A model generated the notes under the pieces. The model had not been told where the DNA came from. It saw nothing but the letters and a program-made list of their open reading frames with translations, and searched no databases. A stretch of DNA of 64,000 bases from Nitrospina sp. (GTDB taxonomy: Bacteria; Nitrospinota; Nitrospinia; Nitrospinales; JACRGP01), in assembly GCA_024648695.1 (NCBI GenBank), contig JACAVV010000031.1, positions 1 through 64,000 on the forward strand, in the 5' to 3' direction. The first letter of the stretch is position 1; every line of letters starts with the position of its first letter. This document shows, in pieces, positions 43,322-53,700 of this stretch. The position numbers and the translations under genes were made by a program.

Positions 43322-43705
43322 TCACCCCCCAATCATAACGGTGGGACATCCAGGCGGAATGATTTTTCCAGTCGGGCCAGGTATGGGGGCAACACAACTT
43401 AAGTGGGCTGTCGTGTCGTTCACACGTGCGGCAGGCATGTTTGCGGCCATGACCGTGCCAGACCCCTTCACTACGTTGCCGGGTCCTGCAGGCACACAAC
43501 TGGCGAGCATACAGGGCATCGTCATACTGCCCACCTGGGCCGCAGGTTGATTGCCGACCAATACGGTAAACGCTCCGGTAACAATGTTCAAAGGCATGGC
43601 AGGATGGGCCACCGGCGTCGGGGTCGGAGCGGCGGGATGAATCGGAGCATGGCAATGGGGTGAATCCTGCAACACCTGATCATTCACTCTTGCGGCAATC
43701 GGCAT
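43322..43705 (-). CDS. PAAR-domain tip protein
   Basis: A 127-residue PAAR/DUF4150-type protein with no extra effector domain. Its Pro/Ala/Gly-rich repeats (VNDQVL, PAAQVGS, MPAARVND) form the conical tip that sharpens VgrG-like spikes in type VI secretion and related contractile systems. Regular His and Cys residues (SPHCHAPIH, SCVAPIPG) would hold the zinc ion at the apex. The ribosome site is gggag at 43715-43719. The upstream beta-helix gene ends three bases before its start, so the two are co-expressed. No sheath or baseplate gene is present in the window. Confidence 0.85.
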   Translation of the reverse strand: MPIAARVNDQVLQDSPHCHAPIHPAAPTPTPVAHPAMPLNIVTGAFTVLVGNQPAAQVGSMTMPCMLASCVPAGPGNVVKGSGTVMAANMPAARVNDTTAHLSCVAPIPGPTGKIIPPGCPTVMIGG

Positions 43706-43708
43706 GAA

Positions 43709-44182
43709 TCAATCTCCCTTTTCAGCCACAACCTGCGAACCATCCGATGTCCCTTGTGTGTTATCCGGATTTTGAACTACCGCCGGGTCGCAATTCAGGT
43801 AAATCATTTTACCGGTCACCCAAACGTCCTCCGGGGAACGGATATCCATGTCCTTTTCCGAGCCGATATTCAGCGTTCCGTCGCTCACCAGGGAAACCTC
43901 ATTCTCTGCATGCACTTGCACTTTTCTGGATTTCAGCGAAATGGATTCCTCCGCCTTCATTTCGAGGCGAACACTCTCGAGAGAAATTACCGGCCCCTCC
44001 TCGGTCAACCGGACCTTCAATTCCAACTGACCCTCTGGAGAAGCCACTTCCACAAACTCCTCATTGCCTTCTGAACGAACAATCACCTTTCGACCAGACT
44101 CCAGTGGGATCACCCGAGATTCAAGCCTGGGCTCTTGTTGATCCGCGGAATCCAGTTTCTGCATCTCCGTTTTATCTAACAT
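43709..44182 (-). CDS. beta-helix spike-like protein (VgrG/gp5 C-terminal type)
   Basis: A 157-residue protein. From about residue 45 to 130 it shows short beta-strands with repeating hydrophobic/polar alternation (VRLEMKAEES, VQVHAENEV, LNIGSEKDMDI). This is the pattern of a gp5/VgrG-type triple beta-helix needle. The N- and C-terminal 25-35 residues are polar and disordered. It lacks the OB-fold base of VgrG, so it is a bare spike or adaptor. It sits directly before the PAAR gene. A gggaaagt site precedes the ATG. Confidence 0.65.
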   Translation of the reverse strand: MLDKTEMQKLDSADQQEPRLESRVIPLESGRKVIVRSEGNEEFVEVASPEGQLELKVRLTEEGPVISLESVRLEMKAEESISLKSRKVQVHAENEVSLVSDGTLNIGSEKDMDIRSPEDVWVTGKMIYLNCDPAVVQNPDNTQGTSDGSQVVAEKGD

Positions 44183-44280
44183 CGTACTTTCCCTTTGCTG
44201 GACTCACATTTAAAATTTGTTTCATTCTACTCGTTTAGAGCGGACCAGGCAACTGAGCGACCTAAATGTTCTGACCCAGG

Positions 44281-45618
44281 TCACATAAGCGCGGCACTTT
44301 CCTTAATTTTTTCACTCACATACTTTTGTTGGTCTCTATCATAAGTCTTTCCATATTGCTTCATATGATTTCGTTCGCGGGCTACAGTGAACTGATCGTA
44401 AAAATATGCGATCTCCTCATGCGTGAGGTCCGGTAGATTCAAAATCGATTGCCGGTTGATAGCGGGCAGTTCCAGATAGTTATCCGGCAGGTAACCTTTC
44501 TCCCGGCAAGTCTCGAACAAATGCGTTCCCGGATACGGATAGTAAACAAAATGGCCAAAATCGTTGGGTTGAAGCTGTTCATTCAATTCCAGAGTTTGCC
44601 GGATATCGTCCACGGTCTCTCCCGGCAAACCGAGCATGTAATTTGCGGTCACCAAAATCCCGAGGTCTTTGGTCCAGCGAAACACTTCGAGAAACCGTTC
44701 ATTTTTAACCGGACGTTTCATGATGTCGCGGCGCACACGGTAACTGCCGCTCTCAATACCATAAACAATATGTTTGCATCCTGCCTCAGCCAAGGCTGTC
44801 AGCATGTCGAGGCTGACGGTTTCCACTCGTGCATGCAAAGAGAATCCCACACCCACATCGCGTCCATAAACACGGCAAAATTCCATCACCCAGTGATTGT
44901 CAATCGTGAAGGTGTCATCCAGAAAAATGACATAGTTCAGGGTACCATTACGCTGTATTTCGAACAATTCTTTCACCACGTTTTCGTGAGACCGCCGCCG
45001 ACCGTAGTCAGACCCCTTATAGAGATCATTAAAATTTCTCGCCGCGCAGTAGGTGCAAGGGAATGGGCATCCCCGTTGAGTGCACATGTGGTGCACACCG
45101 TTTTGTTCATCCAACAAATCGCGTGCCATAAAGGGCAAGGCGTCCAGAGGCTCGAACGGCGACCGTAGATTCGGCCTGGAGGCTCCAGGGACCCCAATAT
45201 TGTCGATTTGTCCAGGAACAATCGACTTACCCTTTTCCAAAAAGGCGAGGACCTCAAGCAGAGCCTCTTCACCCTCACCGAGACAAACATAGTCGAATCC
45301 TTCCGAAGCCAGAACCGCTTCCGGAGCAAAAGTCGGATGGAGTCCACCGGCGATTACAGGAATATCAAGGTGCACGCGGACTTTTCGGACAACTTCGCGA
45401 GCTCTCAGCCACTGTCGACTGGTGAGAGACAGAGCCAGCATATCCGGCGCTTCATCTTCAATATTGAGAATAATGTCGGAAAAACTTTGGTCGGGGGGAA
45501 TGCGCATCAGGCTGGCTTCGTGTCCCTGTTGGCGAATAAACGCACCAAGACAAGCAGGGCCGATCGAGGCCGCCGCCCAGGTTCTATCCATATCGATTTC
45601 CAGGAACAATACTTTCAT
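44281..45618 (-). CDS. B12-binding radical SAM protein
   Basis: A 445-residue radical SAM enzyme. The N-terminal cobalamin-binding Rossmann fold (about 1-140) has GLHPTFAPEAVL and GEGEEALLEV. The radical SAM barrel starts at the cluster motif CPFPCTYC (C-x3-C-x2-C, about 188). A GIESGSYRVR and an NYMLGLPGET segment are typical of the class. Members methylate or rearrange lipids, peptides and antibiotics. It is the first gene of the operon that continues into the beta-helix, PAAR, methyltransferase and DUF1795 genes, with a gap of 98 bases. The target is unknown. Confidence 0.85.
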   Translation of the reverse strand: MKVLFLEIDMDRTWAAASIGPACLGAFIRQQGHEASLMRIPPDQSFSDIILNIEDEAPDMLALSLTSRQWLRAREVVRKVRVHLDIPVIAGGLHPTFAPEAVLASEGFDYVCLGEGEEALLEVLAFLEKGKSIVPGQIDNIGVPGASRPNLRSPFEPLDALPFMARDLLDEQNGVHHMCTQRGCPFPCTYCAARNFNDLYKGSDYGRRRSHENVVKELFEIQRNGTLNYVIFLDDTFTIDNHWVMEFCRVYGRDVGVGFSLHARVETVSLDMLTALAEAGCKHIVYGIESGSYRVRRDIMKRPVKNERFLEVFRWTKDLGILVTANYMLGLPGETVDDIRQTLELNEQLQPNDFGHFVYYPYPGTHLFETCREKGYLPDNYLELPAINRQSILNLPDLTHEEIAYFYDQFTVARERNHMKQYGKTYDRDQQKYVSEKIKESAALM

Positions 45619-45826
45619 ACCGGGTCAAACCTGTGGAAACCATTCAAACGTTCGATTGATATTTTTTAACGGGCATCATAAAATAATAAGAGCCCCTACC
45701 TTCTTAATAAAAAATAATAAAAAGGACTCTTCGTTTTTCTGAAAGCTATTGTATAGGAATCGCGTTTTTATGTCCCCTTTTTATTGTTGGTTTGCAAATT
45801 CACCCTTTTTTCCAAAGTAAAAAATC

Positions 45827-46351
45827 ATGCCAGACATTGTGTTGATTCAGGGAAGCCTGAATCCCGACTCCAAAACGTCCATCCTCATCAACGAAACGGC
45901 TCAACAACTGAAAACACGAGGGGCGGATTCCCAAGTCCTAGATTTGCGCGATCTGGAAATGCAGTTTTGTGACGGACGGACGCTAAAGGAATACAATTCG
46001 GATATGCAATCGGCATACTCGCTCATGGAGTCGGCCAAAGCTTATGTCTTTGGAATGCCGGTATATTGCTATTCGGTGTCTGGCGTGTTGAAGAATTTTA
46101 TCGACATTACATCCGGCGCTATGGAATCGCGACCCAAGTACGCAGGAATTCTCTGCAATATGGGCGGAGCTTCCTCTTTCATGGCCTGTGCCGACCTGGA
46201 AAAAATACTATCCTTCGAATCCCATGTGATGACCGTCCAACCAATTCCATTTGCTGTTTATAGCGATTTTGACAGCGGCCAATTGACCAGCGGTAAGGTG
46301 CGGTCAAAAATTCAAGCGATGGTAGACCGGCTGTTGGAACTTTGCAAGTAG
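45827..46351 (+). CDS. NAD(P)H-dependent FMN reductase-like flavoprotein
   Basis: A 174-residue flavodoxin-fold protein of the NADPH-dependent FMN reductase type. The FMN phosphate loop is IQGSLNPDSKTS near residue 6, and the isoalloxazine contact is GMPVYCYSVSGVLKNFID (about 76-93). It should reduce flavin or quinones using NAD(P)H. ATG 45827 lacks a strong Shine-Dalgarno. The stop at 46351 is only three bases from the stop of the convergent DUF255 gene. The neighbouring operon to the left reads away and is not functionally linked by sequence. Confidence 0.85.
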   Translation: MPDIVLIQGSLNPDSKTSILINETAQQLKTRGADSQVLDLRDLEMQFCDGRTLKEYNSDMQSAYSLMESAKAYVFGMPVYCYSVSGVLKNFIDITSGAMESRPKYAGILCNMGGASSFMACADLEKILSFESHVMTVQPIPFAVYSDFDSGQLTSGKVRSKIQAMVDRLLELCK

Positions 46352-46354
46352 GAC

Positions 46355-48529
46355 TTACTTCAACCCCGATTGCTTGAAAATCTGGTCCATCACATTAAGG
46401 AAGTTTGCGGTTTCTTCCTGGGTTTTGTCCATGATGTGTTTTTCTCGATCAAAAATATTGAGCTTGATCATCGGTGGTCGTTCCAGAAGATGTGCCAGGT
46501 TGTCGGCCGTATGGACCGGGGCATGGCAGGTTTGTTTTTGGCACAGGTATGCGGTGGGTTTACCTTCCAGGGCTCGTTTATCTTCGGCTAATGGCAGTTT
46601 TTCGTCGGCTCCATCGCCTGCGTACAAGAGGATTTTATTGGGCCGGAAATCTTTAAACAGAGCCCTGTACATGGCCGCAAACTCGTGGTCCTCTTTGGGT
46701 CCCGCGAATACAATTTCCGTTGGGGGTTTTAACAGAAAATCCGCCACCGCTAAAAAGCTATTGTGCGCGGTGGGCTGTTGTTCAATCTGAGGCCGAAACG
46801 CCTGAAGGGTTTGCTTACCTTTTTCGCTATAATTCTGGTGACCCGCAAGGTACCCCAACTTCAATAAAGATAACGAAGCGCTGGCATTGGGTGATGGCAT
46901 TGCATCATCATTTGCCGGTTTAGGCCTGTGGATCAGGGTTTCCTGATCGTGCGCCGTCATAAAAAATCCGCCGCCTTCTTTATCCCAAAACCGGTCCAGT
47001 AAAACATCTGCCAGTTCGCGGGCGCGGTCAATCCAAACCAGATCGAAACTGGCTTCATAAAGGGCGATAAAACTTTCGAGCAAATACACGTAATCTTCCA
47101 GAAAGCCATCCACTCGCGCCTGTCCGTCCTTGAACACCCGGAAAAGTCTGCCCTCTTTCCACATGGTATCCCAGACAAAATTACCCGCGCGTTTCGCCGC
47201 AGTTAAATACTCTTTCTTGCCAAGCACAGAATGGCCGAACGCAAAAGCATGAATCATCAAGCCGTTCCAGGAGGCCAGAATTTTTTCATCCCGAAACGGA
47301 GCGCTTCTTTTTTTGCGTTGGTCTAAAAGTGTTTTCCGGCAAACTTCCAATTGCGCCTCAAACTCGCTTACGGGGATATTTTCTTTTTCCGCCAGGGTCT
47401 CTATAGAGTCACTCAGATAAAGCACGTTCTTGCGATTGAAATTCCCTGCCGGGGTCATGTTGTAAACTTTGGAAAAGAATTTTGCGTTTTGCGGCCCCAG
47501 CAAATTCATGACCTCTTTCAAATCCCAGACAAAATACATCCCCTCTTCCCCATCGGTGTCGGCAGACTGGCTGGAATAGAATCCTCCTGCCGCATCCTGC
47601 ATTTCCAGCATTACGTAATCCAGAATGGATTCCGCCGTTTGCCGGAACGGCTCCTGCTTCACAGCTTGATAAGCTTCAAGATACAATTTCGCCACCAATG
47701 CATTGTCGTAAAGCATCTTTTCGAAATGAGGAACGCGCCATGCACGATCCGTCGAGTAACGATGAATGCCGCCACCCAACTGATCGAAAATGCCGCCCTG
47801 GCTCATTTTGGTCAAGGTCTTGTTAACCGCGTCCAAAGGCTCGCCAGCCTCTGTCCGCACCCAGTAACGCAGAAAAAGCGACTGCAACATGGGTTCGGGA
47901 AACTTCATTCCCATGCCAAAGCCCCCATTCTTCTCATCAAAGGATTCCATCATTGCATGCACGGACTGTTCAATCCATTGCGACTGGACTTCCAAGCCTG
48001 ATTGGACTTGAATATCTTCCGGCACTAATTTGGCCAGAAGTTTCTTTGATCGCTTCACAACCTGCTCTTTGTGATCGCGATACAACTCATAGGTCTGCTT
48101 TAATATCTGAGGAAATCCTGGCCGGTTACCCTGGTCTGTGGGAGGAAAATAAGTTCCGCCAAAATAAGGTTCCCCGGTAGGCATTAAAAAAACATTGAGT
48201 GGCCATCCACCCTGCCCCGTTAACGCCACCAGCGCGTCCATGTACACCGAATCGATGTCCGGGCGCTCTTCCCGGTCGACTTTGACATTGATAAACCAGT
48301 CGTTCATCAATTGGGCAATTTCAGGATTCTCGAAAGATTCCTGAGCCATAACGTGGCACCAATGGCATGCAGAGTAACCACTACTCAGAAAAATCGGTTT
48401 GTCTTCCTGTTTGGCTTTTTGCAAGGCCTCTTCGCCCCAGGGATACCAGTCTACGGGATTGGATGCGTGTTGCTGAAGGTAAGGACTGGTTTCGTCTGCT
48501 AAATTATTTTGCCTGGGACTTGAGGACAC
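46355..48529 (-). CDS. thioredoxin-domain protein of the DUF255 (YyaL/SPATA20) family
   Basis: A 724-residue cytoplasmic protein. An N-terminal thioredoxin-like domain with SACHWCHVM (about 55) is followed by a long six-hairpin glycosidase-like barrel (about 190-560) and a C-terminal beta-rich part. The family start [19 protein letters not shown] is intact. The family is widespread and is suspected of redox or sugar-related activity, but the reaction is unknown. The start is GTG 48529, supported by tggag six bases before it. It forms a single gene unit between convergent and same-strand neighbours. Confidence 0.9.
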   Translation of the reverse strand: MSSSPRQNNLADETSPYLQQHASNPVDWYPWGEEALQKAKQEDKPIFLSSGYSACHWCHVMAQESFENPEIAQLMNDWFINVKVDREERPDIDSVYMDALVALTGQGGWPLNVFLMPTGEPYFGGTYFPPTDQGNRPGFPQILKQTYELYRDHKEQVVKRSKKLLAKLVPEDIQVQSGLEVQSQWIEQSVHAMMESFDEKNGGFGMGMKFPEPMLQSLFLRYWVRTEAGEPLDAVNKTLTKMSQGGIFDQLGGGIHRYSTDRAWRVPHFEKMLYDNALVAKLYLEAYQAVKQEPFRQTAESILDYVMLEMQDAAGGFYSSQSADTDGEEGMYFVWDLKEVMNLLGPQNAKFFSKVYNMTPAGNFNRKNVLYLSDSIETLAEKENIPVSEFEAQLEVCRKTLLDQRKKRSAPFRDEKILASWNGLMIHAFAFGHSVLGKKEYLTAAKRAGNFVWDTMWKEGRLFRVFKDGQARVDGFLEDYVYLLESFIALYEASFDLVWIDRARELADVLLDRFWDKEGGGFFMTAHDQETLIHRPKPANDDAMPSPNASASLSLLKLGYLAGHQNYSEKGKQTLQAFRPQIEQQPTAHNSFLAVADFLLKPPTEIVFAGPKEDHEFAAMYRALFKDFRPNKILLYAGDGADEKLPLAEDKRALEGKPTAYLCQKQTCHAPVHTADNLAHLLERPPMIKLNIFDREKHIMDKTQEETANFLNVMDQIFKQSGLK

Positions 48530-48571
48530 GATTCACTCCAAAAAAGATGAAACTCCAAAAGCTTAAAACTT

Positions 48572-48601
48572 AAAAAGGCCCCCGAATTTCGGGAGCCTTT
48601 T
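48572..48601. terminator. terminator after the mlaA gene
   Basis: AAAGGC plus CCCGA pairs with TCGGG plus GCCTTT, with one mismatch and a three-to-four-base loop, and T/A-rich sequence on both sides. On the minus strand it follows the mlaA stop at 48668 and precedes the DUF255 gene. Confidence 0.7.
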
Positions 48602-48667
48602 AAAATCTCAAATTCTGCTACCGCTCCTCCTGGGGAGCCTTCCTGAGAAATTTAACAGATCAAAGTT

Positions 48668-49693
48668 TTATTTGTTCAACAAACCAAACCGGTACTGGTG
48701 GTAAAAATCCCGGGTACTTTCGTATTTATCCAAAGCACTTACATCCAGGGATTCTTTATCATCAATTTGGAAGGAAACTGTATTCACCTGATCCACAGCG
48801 TTGATTCCCATACCCACCAACACTCCGGGCGCCGCAAAAATTGTGGGACTCAAAAAAGAATCCACCACACGCCCCACAACATTTCTGCTATGCGACGGTC
48901 CAAGGAAAGGTAGTACCAGATAAGGCCCTGTTGGCACACCGTGGACACCTAAAGCCTGGTCAAAATCTTCATTCACATCATCCACTTCGTAATGCTTGCC
49001 TGCGATATCGAAAAAGCCACCCAATCCAACGGTAGTATTGATGACCAAACGGCTCAGTACCTGGGCGGACTTTTGAACATCCCCCTGGACCAGACTGCTG
49101 AAAAACTTTACCGGGGACAATGCATTGTTGAAAACATTACGGATTCCGATGCGGATATTTTCATGAACCACTTTCCGGTAGCCGCGGGCCACAGGTTCCA
49201 TAACGTGTTCATACAATTTATCGTTGAATTTATACATCGCCCGATTATACCCCTCTAAAGGATCATGCAACTCGGGAATGTCCGGTTGTTCCTCAGCAAA
49301 AGGGTCTTCCATGTCATCGAAGGAGGAAACTTCAGCCGGTTCATCCATTACATGTTCCGGGGCCGCCATTACCGGTGTTTGAGTTTCTATCCGGGGCATG
49401 CTCTTTTGTAACTCAATGGTAACCTCAGTACTTTTGACCTCTTTCGAAGAATCTTTGTGAAAGGAATCTTTTTCAAAAGTATCCTTTTTTTCATAACCCA
49501 ATTCAAGAGATCCCGTTCCATTTCCCTGGAGAGGCCGGCCATTTTCGGAGGAATTAATATCGTAAACGAATTCGTTCATGGCTTGCTGGGAAGCCGAAGC
49601 ATGCCCGGTGGGAATTAAAAGTAAAAAGGCAAAAAGGAATAAAGACTTAAAGGTAAGATTTGGACTTATTTTGCGGGTAGAATTTGGTTTCAA
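48668..49693 (-). CDS. mlaA: MlaA (VacJ)-family protein without lipobox
   Basis: A 341-residue envelope protein. The MlaA domain (about 140-335) has DPLEGYNRAMYKFNDKL, then NIRIGIRN, GDVQKSAQVLSRL and GLGGFFDIA. It would work in retrograde phospholipid traffic at the outer membrane. An N-terminal signal peptide (about 15-34) ends in ASAS with no cysteine, so it is not a lipoprotein as most MlaA proteins are. A polar, Asp/Glu/Lys-rich spacer of about 100 residues precedes the domain. The start is TTG 49693 with a strong aggagg ten bases upstream; no better ATG is available. No mlaBCDEF genes are in the window. Confidence 0.82.
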   Translation of the reverse strand: MKPNSTRKISPNLTFKSLFLFAFLLLIPTGHASASQQAMNEFVYDINSSENGRPLQGNGTGSLELGYEKKDTFEKDSFHKDSSKEVKSTEVTIELQKSMPRIETQTPVMAAPEHVMDEPAEVSSFDDMEDPFAEEQPDIPELHDPLEGYNRAMYKFNDKLYEHVMEPVARGYRKVVHENIRIGIRNVFNNALSPVKFFSSLVQGDVQKSAQVLSRLVINTTVGLGGFFDIAGKHYEVDDVNEDFDQALGVHGVPTGPYLVLPFLGPSHSRNVVGRVVDSFLSPTIFAAPGVLVGMGINAVDQVNTVSFQIDDKESLDVSALDKYESTRDFYHQYRFGLLNK

Positions 49694-49873
49694 TGATAAT
49701 AACCTCCTAAGGAGTCTAAAATTCAGGGAATATCAGGAAAAAGTCGTGTGAATCAACCAAAATAAAACAAGCGTACTATACCAAAATATCAGTAAAAAAT
49801 CATTTTTTTTGCCTGTTATCAACGATTTAAGTGAAAAATCCAATTAAAATGGTCAAATTTAAAAAAAAGCCGA

Positions 49874-50626
49874 TTAGTGCATTCCAAATTGCGGTTCCTG
49901 CATTTTTGCAGATAGTTTCGAAATATAACTTTCGGGTAAGGTAATATCCTCTTTCTTAGCACGATTTACTACTTGCCAGGCTTTTTCAAATTCATTTTTA
50001 TTAAAATACGCCTCAACCAGGTAACCATAAGCCGACTGATTGAATTTATTAATATTTATCGCCTCTTCCAGTTTTTCGATGGCAGAATCGTAACGCCCCA
50101 GCTTGTTAAAGGACGCCCCCAGATATCCCAGCGCGTTGCTGTTTTCGGGATTCAATTTTAAAGCCGCCTGAAACTTAATGACCGCATCCTCATCGTTGTT
50201 TAACATCGACTGGGTCAAACCCCAATAAACGAGGGTTTTGGAGTTAGTCTCATCCAGTTCCATAGCCTTACGAAAATTCGGGATGGCCTCCTCTTTTTTC
50301 CCCTGCTTGACCAAAGAAATTCCCAGCCAAGTGTAGGCTTCTGAGTTATTGGGGTCCTCGTCTATGACCTCTCTCGCCAATTGAATCGCTTCATCATATT
50401 TTCCCAGGGCGCTTATTTCTGCAATGCTTTTGGTTTTTTTAAGAAGTTCAATTTTTTTATCAACCTCCTTCTTGATGCGTTTTTTTCTTTCTTCTTCCTT
50501 TTTCTTTTTGTTTTCCGCTATCTCAACTCTCCTGACCTCCATCGTCGATTTGGCGGAAAGGAAAATAAACCCGAGCACCACGACCACACAACAAATCATC
50601 CAAAGGGTTCTTATTTTTTTAGGCAT
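49874..50626 (-). CDS. membrane-anchored TPR protein
   Basis: A 250-residue protein with one N-terminal membrane helix (about 8-26), a Lys/Glu-rich coiled coil (about 30-65) and about four tetratricopeptide repeats (about 75-215). The repeat units show the W/G/Y pattern AYTWLGISLVKQGKKEEAI. The bulk should face the periplasm and bind partner proteins. It lies between mlaA and the spermidine-synthase-like fusion, all on the same strand, with gaps of 170-180 bases. No catalytic motif is present. Confidence 0.82.
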   Translation of the reverse strand: MPKKIRTLWMICCVVVVLGFIFLSAKSTMEVRRVEIAENKKKKEEERKKRIKKEVDKKIELLKKTKSIAEISALGKYDEAIQLAREVIDEDPNNSEAYTWLGISLVKQGKKEEAIPNFRKAMELDETNSKTLVYWGLTQSMLNNDEDAVIKFQAALKLNPENSNALGYLGASFNKLGRYDSAIEKLEEAININKFNQSAYGYLVEAYFNKNEFEKAWQVVNRAKKEDITLPESYISKLSAKMQEPQFGMH

Positions 50627-50796
50627 ACCACTCTCTTTCTACAAGGTTCCCAAGGCCAAAACACCCGAGTTCAACTGGGGAAGCTTTACCCCCTGCGCCC
50701 AATGTTGCGGGCGATTTTAAAACGGATCCTGATTGTCCAGACTTCTTTTGCAAATTTACCAAAGAACGAAGGCGGAAACATCCTCAAAATGCCTTT

Positions 50797-53700
50797 TTAA
50801 AGTTTTTTTATGATGTTCTCCGCATTCTTGATCAAAGCCGGATCCAATTCTCTCTTTTCAGCCAGTGTTAAAAATGTTTTTAGATACTGTTTCGACTTTC
50901 CAGAATTTTTATTTCTATACTGTATCCCCAGATAATAATAAGCCGGTGCGTATTCAGAGTCCAGATTCAAAGCCTGATGCCATTGCCTGATGGCTTTGTC
51001 CGTTTGTTTTTGAAAGGAATAAGCCAAACCCAGGTATAAGTGAACTTCACTATCCAGGGAATGCCAATCAGTGACCCCTTTTAACAAGGCTTCAGCCTTT
51101 CCGGCTTTTCCCGTACTCAAATACAATTTTGCCAGATTAATATAACCGAACAAATAGTAAGGGTTCAGTTCGATGGTGGCTTTATAGGACTCCTCTGCCC
51201 GATCATACAATTGGGTGGCGGTATAAACATTTCCCAAATTGGTCAAGGTTAAAATATGTTCCGGATCGAGGAGCAGGATCTTGTTGTACTGCTCAATGGA
51301 TTGCGCATACCTGCCATTTTGAAATGCCTCCAGGGCACCATCTAATAATACGTCAATTCGGGCTTGACGTTTAATTTCGGCAATCTGGCTTTCCGATCTT
51401 TCAATGCCAGCCAAACCCGCTTTAACCGTCTCCAGCTCTTTACTCCGCAACCCATCAAATTTCAATCGCTCCAGATCGATCTTGACGAATGGATCGATCT
51501 GCCGAACGATGACATCGCGTTCATCCTTGTAAATGTACTCAGGCGCCTGAAATTCCAGCAAACTGTTGTCGTCGGTGTGGATTGGTACGTCTTTGCTGAA
51601 TTGTTGCAACTGGCTTTCGGTCATGATCATCAAACTGATCAAATCACGTACCGAATTGACCCCGATTTTTTTCAGGTCGCCGCGTGACGGATGATGCTTC
51701 AAAAAATCCTCTACCCTCTTATAGGAAAGTTTTTGCGTCTCGCGCGAACCTATGAGGAGATAATCATCGCCTACAATAGATTCCCACATGCTCACATGAG
51801 GAAACACGGAATGAAATGTACGAGTTATTGATTTAAAGCTTTGCGGTGACATATTGGTATGCACCCAAATGCAAAGGACTCCTCCCGGATTGAGCCGTTC
51901 CCTCGCCATCTCGAAAAATTTCTGTGTAAACAATGCACCCACACCCGATATCCAGGGATTAGAGGGCTCCGAGATTATCACATCATAAGTTTTGTCGGTT
52001 AAAGCAATATGATTCCTGCCATCCTCCAATACCAGCCGAACCCGCTTGTCTTCTATGGAGTGATGGTTGAAGGGACCAAAAAAACGCGAACCGTCGATCA
52101 CAGCTTTGGAAATTTCTACCAGGTCAATGGATTCCACTGGAAATTGCTGAACCGCTCCAAGGGTGATACCACTTCCCTGCCCCACTACCAGGGCGCTTTT
52201 AGGGTTTTCATGAAACAGCATTGGTAAATAACCGGAAAGCAGTTGAGTCCGCATATCCAACGCCAGAGAAGCATCGGTTTTGCCATTGACTCTAAGGAAA
52301 ATGTTTCCGGAAAGTGCGAGTTCAGTGGTAACAGTGGTATGGATTCCCTCTTTATAAAACAAGATCTTGTTAGTCTTGCGAACTGCCTGATCGAGGTCTT
52401 CCAGGCGATAAGGCATAAAAGAACCACTAGAAATAACCGCCTTGTCCCATTGCGGTAAGGCCTGTGTGGCCCAGACAGAACCTGCTAAAAGTAGCGGCAA
52501 ACCATAATATTTCAAGTTTTGTGAAACGGATTGGGATCGAAAAAGTATCACTGCCCCCAATAGCATATTGATTCCGATAGATAGTGCAACCGTGTTTTGA
52601 AGTCCGAGCCAGGGAATGAAAACGAAGCCGCCCAAAAAAGATCCTAAAATGGTTCCGACTGTATTGTAGGCATAAACCTTGCCCACATGTTCTCCCAGTG
52701 TGTTCAAGTGACGGGCTATATACTTGACCACTACGGGAAACTGGGCTCCCATGAAAAAGGTCGGCAAAAACAATAATGAAAAAATAATTAAAAAGTTCGC
52801 GCCCTGAACCGCGTTGAACCCCACGCCACCTTCTTCAAATATCCAGCGATTGACCATTGGAATTTTCCCGAAAAAAGGCAAGGCGACCAAAGCGGAAACC
52901 CCAATAGCGATTTGCAAAACCCCAAAGGTTTTTAAAAGATCCTTAAAGCGGTTGACTATTTTTGAAAAGCTCACCGTTCCAAAAGCCAAACCCAAAATAA
53001 AGGTGGTCAGAATCAGGCTAAACGCATAAATGGATGATCCCAGAACCAGGGACAGAATCCGGTTCCAGGATACCTGATACGTTAGCGCCGCCAGGCCGGA
53101 GATGCCGAAACAGATCAATATAATCCGGTCACTTCCAAAAACGAATAATTGGCCATCGGGCTCTGATTTCGTATTTCCTTCTTCACTAGTCTGAATAGAA
53201 GCCTCGACGGAATCCTTGCCATACAAAACAAACACGGCAACGGCAATGGCCACATTGATAAAGGCGGCAATATGGATAGTCGTCGACACCCCAAAATAGC
53301 GCATTAAAATAAAGGCGCTGGACAAAGCCCCAAGGACTGCGCCAAAAGTGTTGATGGCATAGAGTGTCCCGACATCTTTACCAATAAAAGCTTCGTTCCT
53401 GGAAACCACCTTGCTTAATACCGGTAACGTAGCACCCATCATGGTGGTGGGAATCAACAGAATGACGCCGGAAATGGAAAACCGAAAAAAAGTTGCTAAA
53501 AGGTAAGTATCTCCAAAAGTGGAGTAAGCCCATTTAAACAGGGGAAACGCACCTTGAATCAGAAAAGGTACCAGCAGGCAATAAAGTCCAATGCCCCCTT
53601 CCAGAACGGCATACACCAGCAAAGGTTTCCGGCTGTGGTCAATATATTTCCCGCCAAAATAACTTCCTAAAGCCAGGCCTCCCATGAAAGCGGTTAAAAC

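Noticed and set aside
41655-45618. Complete type VI secretion locus
   Set aside because: Only tip and chaperone-like genes are present; no TssB/C sheath, TssJLM membrane or ClpV genes are found in the window.
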